The notes beneath the pieces are model-generated. The model saw only the letters and a program-made list of their open reading frames with translations, did no database searches and was not told the origin of the DNA. A DNA stretch of 64,000 nt from NCBI GenBank assembly GCA_047601745.1, contig JASGIS010000001.1, forward strand, positions 6,448,001-6,512,000, read 5' to 3'. Position numbers and translations under genes: made by a program. This DNA comes from JAKPAM01 sp047601745 (lineage in GTDB: Bacteria > Pseudomonadota > Gammaproteobacteria > Burkholderiales > Burkholderiaceae_E). Below, one piece after another: positions 8,505 through 16,950 of this stretch (the stretch's first letter is position 1; the number at the start of each line of letters is the position of its first letter).

Positions 8505-9878
8505 TCAGATCGTCCCGCCCAACGTGAACATGACGACGTTCCTCGAGAACTCGACGAACGCGTCATCCGACTTTCTTCGTTGATGGGTGAGCTCGGCGCC
8601 GAGCTTCAGCCAGGCGTTCAACGAGTAGTAGCCGCCGATCTTGGCGGTCGACATCTTGTCGACCCGTTCCAGCCCTTCGAAATCGCTGTTCGTGTACGCG
8701 AGCAGCGCCTGGGTGGAGATGTACGAACGCCAGTTGTGCGTCCAGACCGCGCCGACCGAGGTATCGATCGAATAGATGCCGATTCCCCACGAATCGACGG
8801 CGGACCGGTCGGCGATCAGGTCGACGGCCGAATACGTGCGCGGTTCCCAGCGCACCCGTCCCTCGAAACTCATGCCCGAGAAATCCGAGCGGCTCGAATC
8901 GCTGAATCGCTTCTTCATCCAGCCGATCTTCACGGTCCCCGTCGTCGACGCGGCCGCATCCCAGGTCGCGCCGGTCAACAGGCGAACTTCCTTGTTGTCC
9001 AACGAGGAATCCGACGTGTAATCGAGATCGCGGTACTGGACTTCCGCCAGCAAGCGCGTCTTCGGCGAAACGCGATAGAAGAACCGCCCCCCCACGGTGG
9101 CCGTGTTCAGATCGTATCGAAACGTCCTGTCCCGATTGTTCTCGTATTTCTTGTCCGTGTAGCCGACGAACCCCTCGATCCGGCCCGGCGCCGACCTGGC
9201 GCCGTAGCCGAACGTGCCGTCGAAGCCTCCGGCATGCCACTTGTCCGGCGTGTTCGAGTACGAACGGGCGAGGAGACCGCGCGGATCCGATTTGTCCAGG
9301 TAGTACGCCCGGGCGTACAGGTCCGCACGGGCGGTGAACTGATTGTTCGTTTCCGCGACGAATTCGTGCTCGTTGAAATTGTCGCGCGACGAACTCGCAT
9401 AGCGACCGAAATTGCCGTTGTAGATGAGGCGATGCCGACTGCCTCCCCTTCTGACTTCGGCGACGACCCTCGGCGTCAGCACCCAGAACGTACTGTCGAC
9501 CTTGTCGACGTTGCTGCCGGCCAGATTCGAGTTGTAACCGAATCCCATGCCCAGGAACGGATAGATGCTGACCGGCTCGAACTTGAGCGCGTTTCGGCGC
9601 GCGGGCAAGGTGGCGTTCTCCGACGCGTTCGGGTTGGGCTGGGGGACCGAGGCGTTGTACGGAACCACGAGGCCGCCGATCGCACCGGGCTCGGGCGGCG
9701 GCTGCGAGGGACTGGGCGCCGGTGTCGGCGTACCCGGCTGGCCGCTCGCCTGGGCGTGAACGGCGGCCGGCGCGATCAGGACGGCAGCCACGACGGCACG
9801 AATGATCGATTGGCGAGACGGCGGCGGCAATTCCGTCGTTGGCGAATTGTTGGCGTGGCGTCGGGCGACTCGGTTCAT
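8505..9878 (-). CDS. Outer-membrane beta-barrel protein of exopolysaccharide operon (EpsL/BBP2-like)
   Basis: A 457-residue protein with a signal peptide (cleavage near AAVHA before QASG), a Pro-rich linker at residues 45-75, then alternating hydrophobic/polar strands rich in Tyr, Arg and Gly to a terminal strand ending VVMFTLGGTI. This is the layout of beta-barrel porin 2 family proteins found in betaproteobacterial exopolysaccharide operons (EpsL type). It may form the outer-membrane path for the polymer, working with the Wza-like protein, which is short. The ATG at 9878 is the first good start. Function is inferred from family and position. Confidence 0.78.
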   Translation of the reverse strand: MNRVARRHANNSPTTELPPPSRQSIIRAVVAAVLIAPAAVHAQASGQPGTPTPAPSPSQPPPEPGAIGGLVVPYNASVPQPNPNASENATLPARRNALKFEPVSIYPFLGMGFGYNSNLAGSNVDKVDSTFWVLTPRVVAEVRRGGSRHRLIYNGNFGRYASSSRDNFNEHEFVAETNNQFTARADLYARAYYLDKSDPRGLLARSYSNTPDKWHAGGFDGTFGYGARSAPGRIEGFVGYTDKKYENNRDRTFRYDLNTATVGGRFFYRVSPKTRLLAEVQYRDLDYTSDSSLDNKEVRLLTGATWDAAASTTGTVKIGWMKKRFSDSSRSDFSGMSFEGRVRWEPRTYSAVDLIADRSAVDSWGIGIYSIDTSVGAVWTHNWRSYISTQALLAYTNSDFEGLERVDKMSTAKIGGYYSLNAWLKLGAELTHQRRKSDDAFVEFSRNVVMFTLGGTI

Positions 9879-9935
9879 GGGCCGTATCTCTTTCTGTCCT
9901 GGATGTTGTTGATCGGTTGTCGATGATCGGCAGGC

Positions 9936-11411
9936 TTAGCGCCCCAGCGGAGGCCGGCCGGCGCTCGGCGCGATGGCGGGCACAGGCGCCGGATTCGACG
10001 AATCGGGGCCGCAGTACGACGATCCGCCCGGGCCGGCTCTCGTCCGCCGGTCTCGCGATTCGACGCGCGCGACGGTCGCGGCGAAGAACCCCAGGCCGAC
10101 GAACGGCAGGATGTAGGCCGCGTGGCGTGACGTGACCCACGACAGCAGCGCGAAGGCGAGCAGCGGCAGCGCGGCGCCGTAACAGCGCGGCGACGAGCGC
10201 CATCCGCTGAAGAACTTATCGATCACCAGCGCCCAGACGACCAGGAAAGCGATGAAGGGCACGATGCCGGCCTGCGCCCAGATGTCCAATGCGTTGTGGA
10301 CATGCAGGCCCGATACCCCCATTCGCTCGAGGTCCAACGCCCATTCTCCGGTCAGCGGATGTTCGGTGATCGCTTGCCAGCCGTGCTCGAGAATCGCCTC
10401 GCGCCCTTCGACGGACACCTCTTCGATCCGGCCGTCGGACAGCGACCCGAAGCGCGAACCGCCGGCCAGTTCGGATGCCGGTTGCATCGCCAGCACTGCG
10501 GCGCCGACCAGCAGGCCGGCGATCAGACCGGTGCGCCATCGGCCGCGCGTGCGCAGCACCAGCGTGCGCAACACCAGCGCGAGCAGCAGGCAGGACGCTC
10601 CCAGGAAAGCGGCGCTGCGGGACGGATTGACGAACAGCACGACGATCGACAACGCGACGAACCCGAGCGCCTGCGGCATCGCCGCTCGGCCGACCCGGCG
10701 CGAACGGAGCTGCCAGACGCCCATCAGCGCCAACGCGCTCAACGCGAACGAATCGCCGATCTGCTGGTATTCGTAGACGACTCCATCCATCAGTTGACCG
10801 AACGCCGTCCGGGCCGACGTCAGCTCGTCCCAGTACGCCAATACGAACGACACGACGATCCCGCAAGCGGCGATCAAGCCGGCCGGCACGCCCCAGCGTC
10901 GCTCCGCCGCCAGCGCGGCGCCCGCCAGGAAATACAGCAGGCCCACGCCCAGCACCGTCGCATTCGCCGACAGCAGGCCCCAGCGCTCGGCATTCTTCGC
11001 CCCGGTCAATGCATAGCTCACGTAAGTGCCGATGATGTACAAAGCGAGATAAGTGATGATCGCGATCAGCAACGGCCTGTCCACGCGCGACCAGGACCGG
11101 GTGAGCACCGAGCAGACCACCAGCGCCCCCACCCCGATGCCGGAGAACACGCCCGGCGCCACCTGCGGCATCACGCTCCACGACACCACCATGCCGCCGA
11201 GTACGTAAGCGATGCAGGCGGCCAGCAGCAGTTCGCGCAACCACCCGACGATGTGCGCGCCTCGGGACGCCTGCCGCCGCGACGACCGATGGCGCCGATG
11301 GCGATCGCGGCGAGCGCGGATGCCGACCGCACGAGGTCGCGATGCGTCCGGGAACGACCGCCTCGACTGGCGGCGAGACGATCGAACCGCGTGCATCATC
11401 AATGACCCCAT
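9936..11411 (-). CDS. O-antigen ligase/polymerase family membrane protein (second copy in locus)
   Basis: A 491-residue polytopic membrane protein. Residues 1-45 are an unusually Arg-rich cytoplasmic leader, followed by about eleven helices. A periplasmic loop around residues 320-370 contains ITEHPLTGEWALDLERMGV and LHVHNALDIWAQ, matching the H-N motif region of O-antigen ligase/polymerase proteins. It differs from the 2158-3429 protein in composition and size, so it is not a recent duplicate. Position between the WcaI-type transferase and the barrel protein suggests it belongs to the conserved part of the locus. The start could be ATG 11411 or 11399. Confidence 0.8.
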   Translation of the reverse strand: MGSLMMHAVRSSRRQSRRSFPDASRPRAVGIRARRDRHRRHRSSRRQASRGAHIVGWLRELLLAACIAYVLGGMVVSWSVMPQVAPGVFSGIGVGALVVCSVLTRSWSRVDRPLLIAIITYLALYIIGTYVSYALTGAKNAERWGLLSANATVLGVGLLYFLAGAALAAERRWGVPAGLIAACGIVVSFVLAYWDELTSARTAFGQLMDGVVYEYQQIGDSFALSALALMGVWQLRSRRVGRAAMPQALGFVALSIVVLFVNPSRSAAFLGASCLLLALVLRTLVLRTRGRWRTGLIAGLLVGAAVLAMQPASELAGGSRFGSLSDGRIEEVSVEGREAILEHGWQAITEHPLTGEWALDLERMGVSGLHVHNALDIWAQAGIVPFIAFLVVWALVIDKFFSGWRSSPRCYGAALPLLAFALLSWVTSRHAAYILPFVGLGFFAATVARVESRDRRTRAGPGGSSYCGPDSSNPAPVPAIAPSAGRPPLGR

Positions 11412-11444
11412 GACCGGCGACGACGGGCGAGGCCCGCCGGCGAT

Positions 11445-12758
11445 TCAAGTTTCGTCGTGTCGCGCTTGTGCCGGCGCATCGACCGAGGCGATGGTGCTCC
11501 CCGGCGATCCGGTCCGCCGCGCCAGCAAGCCCTGCAGCGAGAATTCGAAGCGGCTGAGGATCGCCTGCTGCGACAGCTTTTGAATCGCCTCGACGCGAGC
11601 CTGGTCGCCCAGCTTGGCCATCAATGCGCGATCGCCGGACAGACGCCTGAGCTCGCGGGCGAACGCCGCGTCGTCATCCGGGTCGACCACCACGCCGCAT
11701 CGGCGCACGGCTCGCGCCAACGTCGATCCGGCCGGCGCGGTGGTGATGATCGGCTTGCCGCTCGCCAGCATGCCCGTGAGCTTGGACGGCAGCACCAGAT
11801 CGCTGACGTCGGCGCGCTGCGGCAGCAGATGGATGTCGGCGATGCCCAGCAGTTCGTTCAACGATTCGAGCGGCTGCAGATCGAGGAAACGCACGTTCGG
11901 CAGGCCCGCGCAATCGCGCTCCATCTTCTCGCGATAAGCGCCGTTGCCGCAGAAGACGAACACGATCGACGGATCGTCCTTGAACGCGATCGCGGCATTG
12001 GACAGCATGTGCAAGCCCTGCTTGGCCCCCATGTTGCCCGAGTACAGCATCACCGTGGCGTCGGGCGCGATGCCCAGCGACTCGCGATAACGGCTGACGC
12101 GTCCCAACGGCTGAATCGCGTCGATGTCGACCCAGTTCGGAAACACCTCGACCGGCCGTCCCCGCATTTTTTCGCGCGCGAGCCCGGCCATCGCATCGGA
12201 GATCGACGATATCCGATCGAAGCGGTTCATCAAGCGCCGCTCGCCGCTCAGAATCAGCCTGCGCAGCCAATTGCCCTTCAGCAGGCCCAGGCCGAAGCCG
12301 GCATTGACCTCGAAGTCCTGGATGTGCAGCCACGACTTGGCGCCGCTGAGCTTGCTGGCCAGCAGCGCCGTCGGCGTGCAGAACAGCGTCGGCTGCGGAA
12401 CCCAGATGACATCGGGCTTCCAGCGCAACTGCTTGAGCATCAGCGGAAGGCTGCTCAGCGCGAAGCTGGCCAGGTGAGCGACCCGGCTGAAACCGCGCGG
12501 ATTGGCGGGGACATAGAGCGGCGCGCGCCAGACGTCGACGCCGCCGATCGTCTCCCGCTGGTAGCGCCGCCGACGATAACCGTCGGCGATCTTCCATTCC
12601 GGGTAATACGGCGGGGCCGTGACGACGCGCACGTCGTGCCCCGCCTGGGCGAGCCACTGGGCCATCTCGCCCGTGTACTTGCCTACCCCGGTCAGCTCTG
12701 GAGAAAAATTGATCCCATAGATCAGAATCTTGACGGGACCCCGCTTAGCTTGCGGCAC
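11445..12758 (-). CDS. WcaI-type glycosyltransferase (GT4)
   Basis: About 437 residues. KILIYGINFSPELTGVGKYT near the start is the signature of WcaI-like enzymes of colanic-acid-type polysaccharide synthesis; APPYYPEWKI follows, and the C-terminal donor site includes LLPQRADVSDLVLPSKL and MLASGKPIITTA. A GTG at 12758 with GGAGG eight bases upstream overlaps the end of the kinase gene by 14 bases and is preferred; ATG codons at 12773 and 12779 are alternatives. It should add a sugar to the lipid-linked intermediate in the cytoplasm. Regulation is probably that of the operon led by the Wza-like gene. Confidence 0.87.
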   Translation of the reverse strand: MPQAKRGPVKILIYGINFSPELTGVGKYTGEMAQWLAQAGHDVRVVTAPPYYPEWKIADGYRRRRYQRETIGGVDVWRAPLYVPANPRGFSRVAHLASFALSSLPLMLKQLRWKPDVIWVPQPTLFCTPTALLASKLSGAKSWLHIQDFEVNAGFGLGLLKGNWLRRLILSGERRLMNRFDRISSISDAMAGLAREKMRGRPVEVFPNWVDIDAIQPLGRVSRYRESLGIAPDATVMLYSGNMGAKQGLHMLSNAAIAFKDDPSIVFVFCGNGAYREKMERDCAGLPNVRFLDLQPLESLNELLGIADIHLLPQRADVSDLVLPSKLTGMLASGKPIITTAPAGSTLARAVRRCGVVVDPDDDAAFARELRRLSGDRALMAKLGDQARVEAIQKLSQQAILSRFEFSLQGLLARRTGSPGSTIASVDAPAQARHDET

Positions 12759-15051
12759 TCGCTTTTCCTCCATAGCCATACTTTCCGTAACCATATTTCT
12801 TGCTGTAGGCGCCGGTCTCACCGTAGTACTGCGCCCGCTTGAAGTTCTGCTGATTGAGCACGACACCGATGATCGGCACGCCCGCCTCCATCAAGCGGCG
12901 CAGGCCGCTGCGCGCGACCGGAATCGGCGTGGCATCGGCTTTGACGACATAGACGACGCCGGTCGCGTTCGTACCGATGACCAGCGCATCCGACACGAGT
13001 TGCACCGGCGGCATGTCGATGACGATGATGTCGTACTTCCCGCGAAGCTCGTCCAGCACCTCTTTGAAGCGATCGGACACCAGCAGTTCGAGCGGGTTCG
13101 GCGGCGGGGTGTCGCACAGCATCAGGTGCAGGCCCGTGTCCTCGCTGACGAAGACGCAGTCCTCCGAGCGCGCCTGGCCGGCGATCAGCTCGGCCAGGCC
13201 CTTGCGGCCGCCGGACAGGCGCAGCGCCTTGCGCAGCGACGGCACGCGCATGTCGGCCTCGATCAGCAGCACCTTCTTGGTCCTGGCCATCCAGAACGCC
13301 AGGTTGGACGAGAACGTCGACTTGCCTTCGCCGGACACCGACGAGGTGACGGCGATGACCTTGTGCGCCTCTCCCAGGCTCGACAGCATGATGCCGGTGG
13401 CCGACGTGCGGATCGATTCGGCATAGTGATCGTGCGGAGAATCGATGACCGAGCGCGCCATCGCCCGCCGCCGCTGCAGCTTCTCGACCGGCAGGCCCGC
13501 CAGGAAAGGCTGCTGCAGCTTGCGCTCGACGTCGGCGGTGGTGACCACGCGGTTGTTCAGCCGCTTGACGAGGACGGCGGCGACGATCGCGGCCATCAGA
13601 CCGACCAGCGCCGCTAGCGCGACGGACGCGGTCTTGGCCGGACGGACCGGCAGCAACGCCGGAATCGCCTGGTCGGTGACCCGCGCGCTGGCCGCCTGCA
13701 TGTCGTTGGTGGCCTGCGTTTCCTTGAAGCGCGCGAGGAACGTCTGGTAGATCTGGCGGTTGCTCTCGACCTCGCGCTCGAGCGTGCTGGCCTGGAGTTC
13801 CTTGCGGTTGACGTCCTGCAACTGCCCCTTCGAACGGCGCATTTCGTCTTCGAGGGCCTTTTCGGTGGCCCGCGCCATGTTGTATTCCTTGGTCGCGGCG
13901 GCCAGCACGACGTCGATCTGGCGCTTGACGTTGGCTTTCGCCGACGCCAGCTCCGCCGCCGCCGCCACGTACCGGGGGTGGTCCGGGCCGTAGCGCTTGC
14001 CGACCTCGTTGACCTTGCGGATGGCCTCGGCCTCGATCTCGCGGGCGCGCTGGACGCCCGGGTTGCGCACGACGGCCGGCACCGAATCCAGATTGGCGCC
14101 GCGCGCCTTGATCAGGTTGTAGGTCTCTTCGGCATCGGCGCGCTTGACGCGGGCATCGACCATGCGCTGGGTCAGGTCGTCGAGCTGCCGTCCTTGCCCC
14201 CCCTGCACCATCGATTTGCTGTCGATCAGGCCGGTCTTCTCGCGGTAGGCCTGCAGCGCGCGCTGCGACGCGTCGAGGTTGGCCTTCAGTTCGCCCAGGC
14301 GTTTGTTGATCGACTCGGCGGCCCGCTGGGTGATCTGGCTGCGCTGCTCCATGTCGGACAGGATGAACGCGTCCGCGACGGCGTTGGCGGCCTGGGCGGC
14401 GAGCTTCGGATCCTTGGAGTCGAAGCTGACCTTGACCAGTTGCGACAGGCGGATCGGCTCGATCGTCAGTTGCCTGCTGAACTGCTCGATGACCCGGGCC
14501 TCGATCTCCGCCTGGCTGGTGACGGGCTCGGGCGCGGGCAGCCGGTCCGCCACGTCCGGCAGGTTCTGCTTGAGCCAGCCCCGGATGCCCTTGTCGGTAT
14601 TGTTGGGATCGAATTCCGGCAGCGACGCCAATCCCAGTTCGCGGACCACGCGCTCGACGATGTCGCGGCCCTTCATCGTTTCGGCCTGCGTCTGGAAATA
14701 CTCGCGGCTGCTGGCCACGCCGCTATAGACCTCGTCGACGCCGACGATCTTGCTCTTCGTCGATTCGATCAGCACGGTGGCCGTCGACCGGTAGACGGGC
14801 GCCATCTGCGTGACGACATAAGCGGCGATCGCGCCGCACACCAGCATCGCGCCCAGGATCCACCACTTGCGCAACATGATCGCGCGCCAGTATTCGACGA
14901 ACTCGGGCGTGACCTCGTCTTCGGGGGGAGGACTGCCGTAGTCGTAGCCGTAGCCATAACCGTAATTGCCGCCATGGCCGGGGCCGTGTCCGTGCGGGCC
15001 GGACAACTGCCCCAGGGAGGACATACCTGGAGGATTGGTCATTTGATTCAT
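12745..15051 (-). CDS. Polysaccharide biosynthesis tyrosine autokinase (Wzc/BceF/EpsB-like)
   Basis: A 768-residue polysaccharide copolymerase fused to a BY-kinase. After a Gly/His/Tyr-rich head come a first membrane helix (ILGAMLVCGAIAAYVV), a Wzz domain, a coiled-coil periplasmic region, a second helix near residue 480 and the kinase: Walker A SSVSGEGKST near 568, Walker A' LLIEADMR, Walker B IIVIDMPP. The C-terminus bears seven tyrosines in its last 30 residues, the usual autophosphorylation cluster. It controls chain length and export with the Wza-like protein, whose stop overlaps its ATG by one base. No Wzb phosphatase is in the window. Confidence 0.93.
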   Translation of the reverse strand: MNQMTNPPGMSSLGQLSGPHGHGPGHGGNYGYGYGYDYGSPPPEDEVTPEFVEYWRAIMLRKWWILGAMLVCGAIAAYVVTQMAPVYRSTATVLIESTKSKIVGVDEVYSGVASSREYFQTQAETMKGRDIVERVVRELGLASLPEFDPNNTDKGIRGWLKQNLPDVADRLPAPEPVTSQAEIEARVIEQFSRQLTIEPIRLSQLVKVSFDSKDPKLAAQAANAVADAFILSDMEQRSQITQRAAESINKRLGELKANLDASQRALQAYREKTGLIDSKSMVQGGQGRQLDDLTQRMVDARVKRADAEETYNLIKARGANLDSVPAVVRNPGVQRAREIEAEAIRKVNEVGKRYGPDHPRYVAAAAELASAKANVKRQIDVVLAAATKEYNMARATEKALEDEMRRSKGQLQDVNRKELQASTLEREVESNRQIYQTFLARFKETQATNDMQAASARVTDQAIPALLPVRPAKTASVALAALVGLMAAIVAAVLVKRLNNRVVTTADVERKLQQPFLAGLPVEKLQRRRAMARSVIDSPHDHYAESIRTSATGIMLSSLGEAHKVIAVTSSVSGEGKSTFSSNLAFWMARTKKVLLIEADMRVPSLRKALRLSGGRKGLAELIAGQARSEDCVFVSEDTGLHLMLCDTPPPNPLELLVSDRFKEVLDELRGKYDIIVIDMPPVQLVSDALVIGTNATGVVYVVKADATPIPVARSGLRRLMEAGVPIIGVVLNQQNFKRAQYYGETGAYSKKYGYGKYGYGGKASAAS

Positions 15052-15728
15052 CAGAAGAAGCTCTCTTCGACGTAGATCGTGTCACCGGGAGCGATCTCCG
15101 TATCGACGGTGACTTTCATCGGTTTCTGGTTGTCGCCTTCCTTCACGACGAAGATCTTGTTCATCGACGCGCGCTCCTTGAAGCCGCCGGCCAGCGACGC
15201 GGCCTTGCGCACGTTCAGGCCCGGCTGATACGGAAAGGCGCCGGGCCGTTCGACCATGCCGTTGACGAAGATCGGCCGGTATTCCTCGATCCAGACCGTC
15301 ACGCGCGGATCGACCAGATACTTGCCCTTGAGGCGCTGCGTGAGCATGTCCTGGATCTCGCCTACCGTCTTGTCGAGCACCGGCAGTTCGCCGAGGAACG
15401 GGAACGAGATGGTGCCGGCATCGTTGAGCCGCACCTTGTCGCGGGTGAAATCGTCTTCGCCGAACACGCGGATCGAGACGACGTCGCCGGGGCGCAGCTT
15501 GTAGCGCGACGAGGCGACCAGCTCGGCCACCGGTGCATTGTTGGCCAGCGTGGTCTGCGCTGCCGCCTGGGCGGCCGCCGACGTGCCGGATGCCGGCTGC
15601 GCGTGGACGGCGGTGGCGATCCAGGCCGCGAGGCAGGCGACGGCGACCGCGCGCAGACCCGGGCGCTGCGGGCGCGTCAGGCAGTGCGGGCGACGATCGT
15701 CGGAGAATACGGAGCGAGGCAATCTCAT
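15051..15728 (-). CDS. Polysaccharide export outer-membrane protein (Wza-like)
   Basis: A 225-residue exported protein, first gene of the minus-strand exopolysaccharide operon. Signal peptide ends near TAVHA before QPAS; unlike E. coli Wza there is no lipobox cysteine. YKLRPGDVVSIRVFGEDDF (near residue 75) opens the polysaccharide export domain and is followed by a SLBB-type repeat around GMVERPGAFPYQPGLNV. The protein is much shorter than Wza (about 380 residues), as in many betaproteobacteria, so the outer-membrane passage may need another partner, possibly the barrel protein of 8505-9878. The stop overlaps the start of the kinase gene (TGATG). Confidence 0.9.
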   Translation of the reverse strand: MRLPRSVFSDDRRPHCLTRPQRPGLRAVAVACLAAWIATAVHAQPASGTSAAAQAAAQTTLANNAPVAELVASSRYKLRPGDVVSIRVFGEDDFTRDKVRLNDAGTISFPFLGELPVLDKTVGEIQDMLTQRLKGKYLVDPRVTVWIEEYRPIFVNGMVERPGAFPYQPGLNVRKAASLAGGFKERASMNKIFVVKEGDNQKPMKVTVDTEIAPGDTIYVEESFF

Positions 15729-16440
15729 AGGGGGTAACGCGTTTCCTGAATCATGTGACCTCTCGAATCAATCACGGGCAGCGCGGCTGAGGATCACTGC
15801 GGGCCCGAGGGGCAAGGCGACATCCCGCATGGCCCGGGTCGGTCGGTTCGAACCGTCAAGAAATCCGGTCATGCGAGGATCGATACCTCGATGAGGCGAG
15901 GAGAAGTCCCGAAGGACCTTGCCGCTGGCGAAGGCTCGATTCGTACCAACCGGACGACCACGCACGAACACCGAGATTGTTCCGAACGGGTCTACAGCCG
16001 GAAGCAGCACGAACGAAGCTGCGCCAGAAGCAGACACAGTCGTCACCTTATTTTACGGGCAAACCCCAGTGGACGGCAGAATACCGTCGCCCGTAAGAAT
16101 CAATTTGACGTAATAAAGCCACTTGAGCTAGGTGACCGTAACAATGCTGGCTGGTTCTTTCGGGAGGAGCGCCGGGCTCCGGCTCGGGCCGGAACCCGTC
16201 GGACAGCCGGTTCACGAGGCCGATCGAAGCCGGAACGCGCCGTCGCCGGCACCGAGGAGGACGCCGGCCATCGATTGGATCGGCGAATTGACGTCAACCT
16301 TACTCGGCTGGCGGTCGATCTTGCCCGGCACGCATCGAAACCCGCCCGGCAGACCGATGTTGCGGCGATCCGACGAGCCCGCGTCCGAGGCCGCCGCCCG
16401 CTGACCGGCAGGTTAATATCCCGGGAAACTATCTGCACCC
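15729..16440. other. 712-base gap between exopolysaccharide operon and marR-like gene
   Basis: Divergent upstream region of the exopolysaccharide operon (minus) and the MarR-family gene (plus). It holds an AT-richer patch near 16040-16140 with the inverted repeat annotated separately, and TAATAT at 16414-16419, a possible -10 element for the MarR-family gene without a recognisable -35. Short open frames exist on both strands, but none has a family resemblance that I can support. The length suggests a complex control region. Confidence 0.5.
16053..16096. promoter_or_regulatory. Nested inverted repeat in the exopolysaccharide upstream region
   Basis: TTACGGGC at 16053-16060 is the exact reverse complement of GCCCGTAA at 16089-16096. 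Inside it GACGG (16072-16076) pairs with CCGTC (16084-16088), which abuts the outer arm on one side, leaving an asymmetric 11-base bulge on the other. It could be an operator or a leader-RNA hairpin. Position about 325 bases ahead of the Wza-like start makes a role in operon control plausible but unproven. Confidence 0.45.
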
Positions 16441-16950
16441 ATGGCCAAGCCTCGTTCCGCTCGCTCTCCGGCGCTTCCGACCTCCGCCTCCGCCGCCCCC
16501 CCGCCGTTGACGCAGGCCGAGACGCTCGACGACGCGTCGCTGCACAGCCTGCTGTACCAGGCGAGTCGGGAGGCGACCGCCGATCTGCGGCGCGTCATCG
16601 GCGCCGAGGGCATGCCGGTGGAATTCTGGCGGGTGCTGGAGGTGCTGGCCGACGAGCGCGGCCGGACGATGTCGGCGCTGGCCGAACAGACCGGCATGCT
16701 GCTGCCGGCCACCAGCAAGCTGGTGGACCGGATGACCGAAGCCGCGTTGATCCAGCGCTCGATCGATCCGCGGGACAACCGGCGCGTGATCCTCCACATC
16801 TCGGACTTCGGCCTGGCGAAGGTCGCGGCGCTGCGCGGCGATCTGGCCGCCCGCCGGCGCGAGGTCGCGCGGTCGCTGACGCCGTCGCGCGAGAAGCAGT
16901 TGCGCCAGTTGCTGACCGACTTCATCAGGCTCCAGCAATCGGCTGGATGA
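16441..16950 (+). CDS. MarR-family transcriptional regulator
   Basis: A 169-residue regulator with a Pro/Ala-rich head of about 25 residues and a winged-helix domain. MSALAEQTGMLLPATSKLVD (near residues 77-96) is the recognition helix region and SIDPRDNRRVILH the wing with the conserved D-x-R-x-x-x-V/L signature. It opens the amide-metabolism region and is convergent with the AmiC-like gene, overlapping its 3' end by 26 bases. It may respond to a small ligand and control the neighbouring transporter/amidase genes, but target and ligand are not evident from sequence. Confidence 0.85.
   Translation: MAKPRSARSPALPTSASAAPPPLTQAETLDDASLHSLLYQASREATADLRRVIGAEGMPVEFWRVLEVLADERGRTMSALAEQTGMLLPATSKLVDRMTEAALIQRSIDPRDNRRVILHISDFGLAKVAALRGDLAARRREVARSLTPSREKQLRQLLTDFIRLQQSAG

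Noticed and set aside
8563..10203. 546-codon minus-strand frame over the barrel gene
   Set aside because: Same strand but wrong frame; Arg/Gly-rich with no domain, whereas the 8505-9878 frame gives a signal peptide and barrel.
15919..16113. Short plus-strand frame coding a 64-residue peptide with TTG start in the exopolysaccharide upstream gap
   Set aside because: No recognisable family, weak start, overlaps the inverted repeat and an equally open frame on the other strand; typical chance frame in GC-rich DNA.
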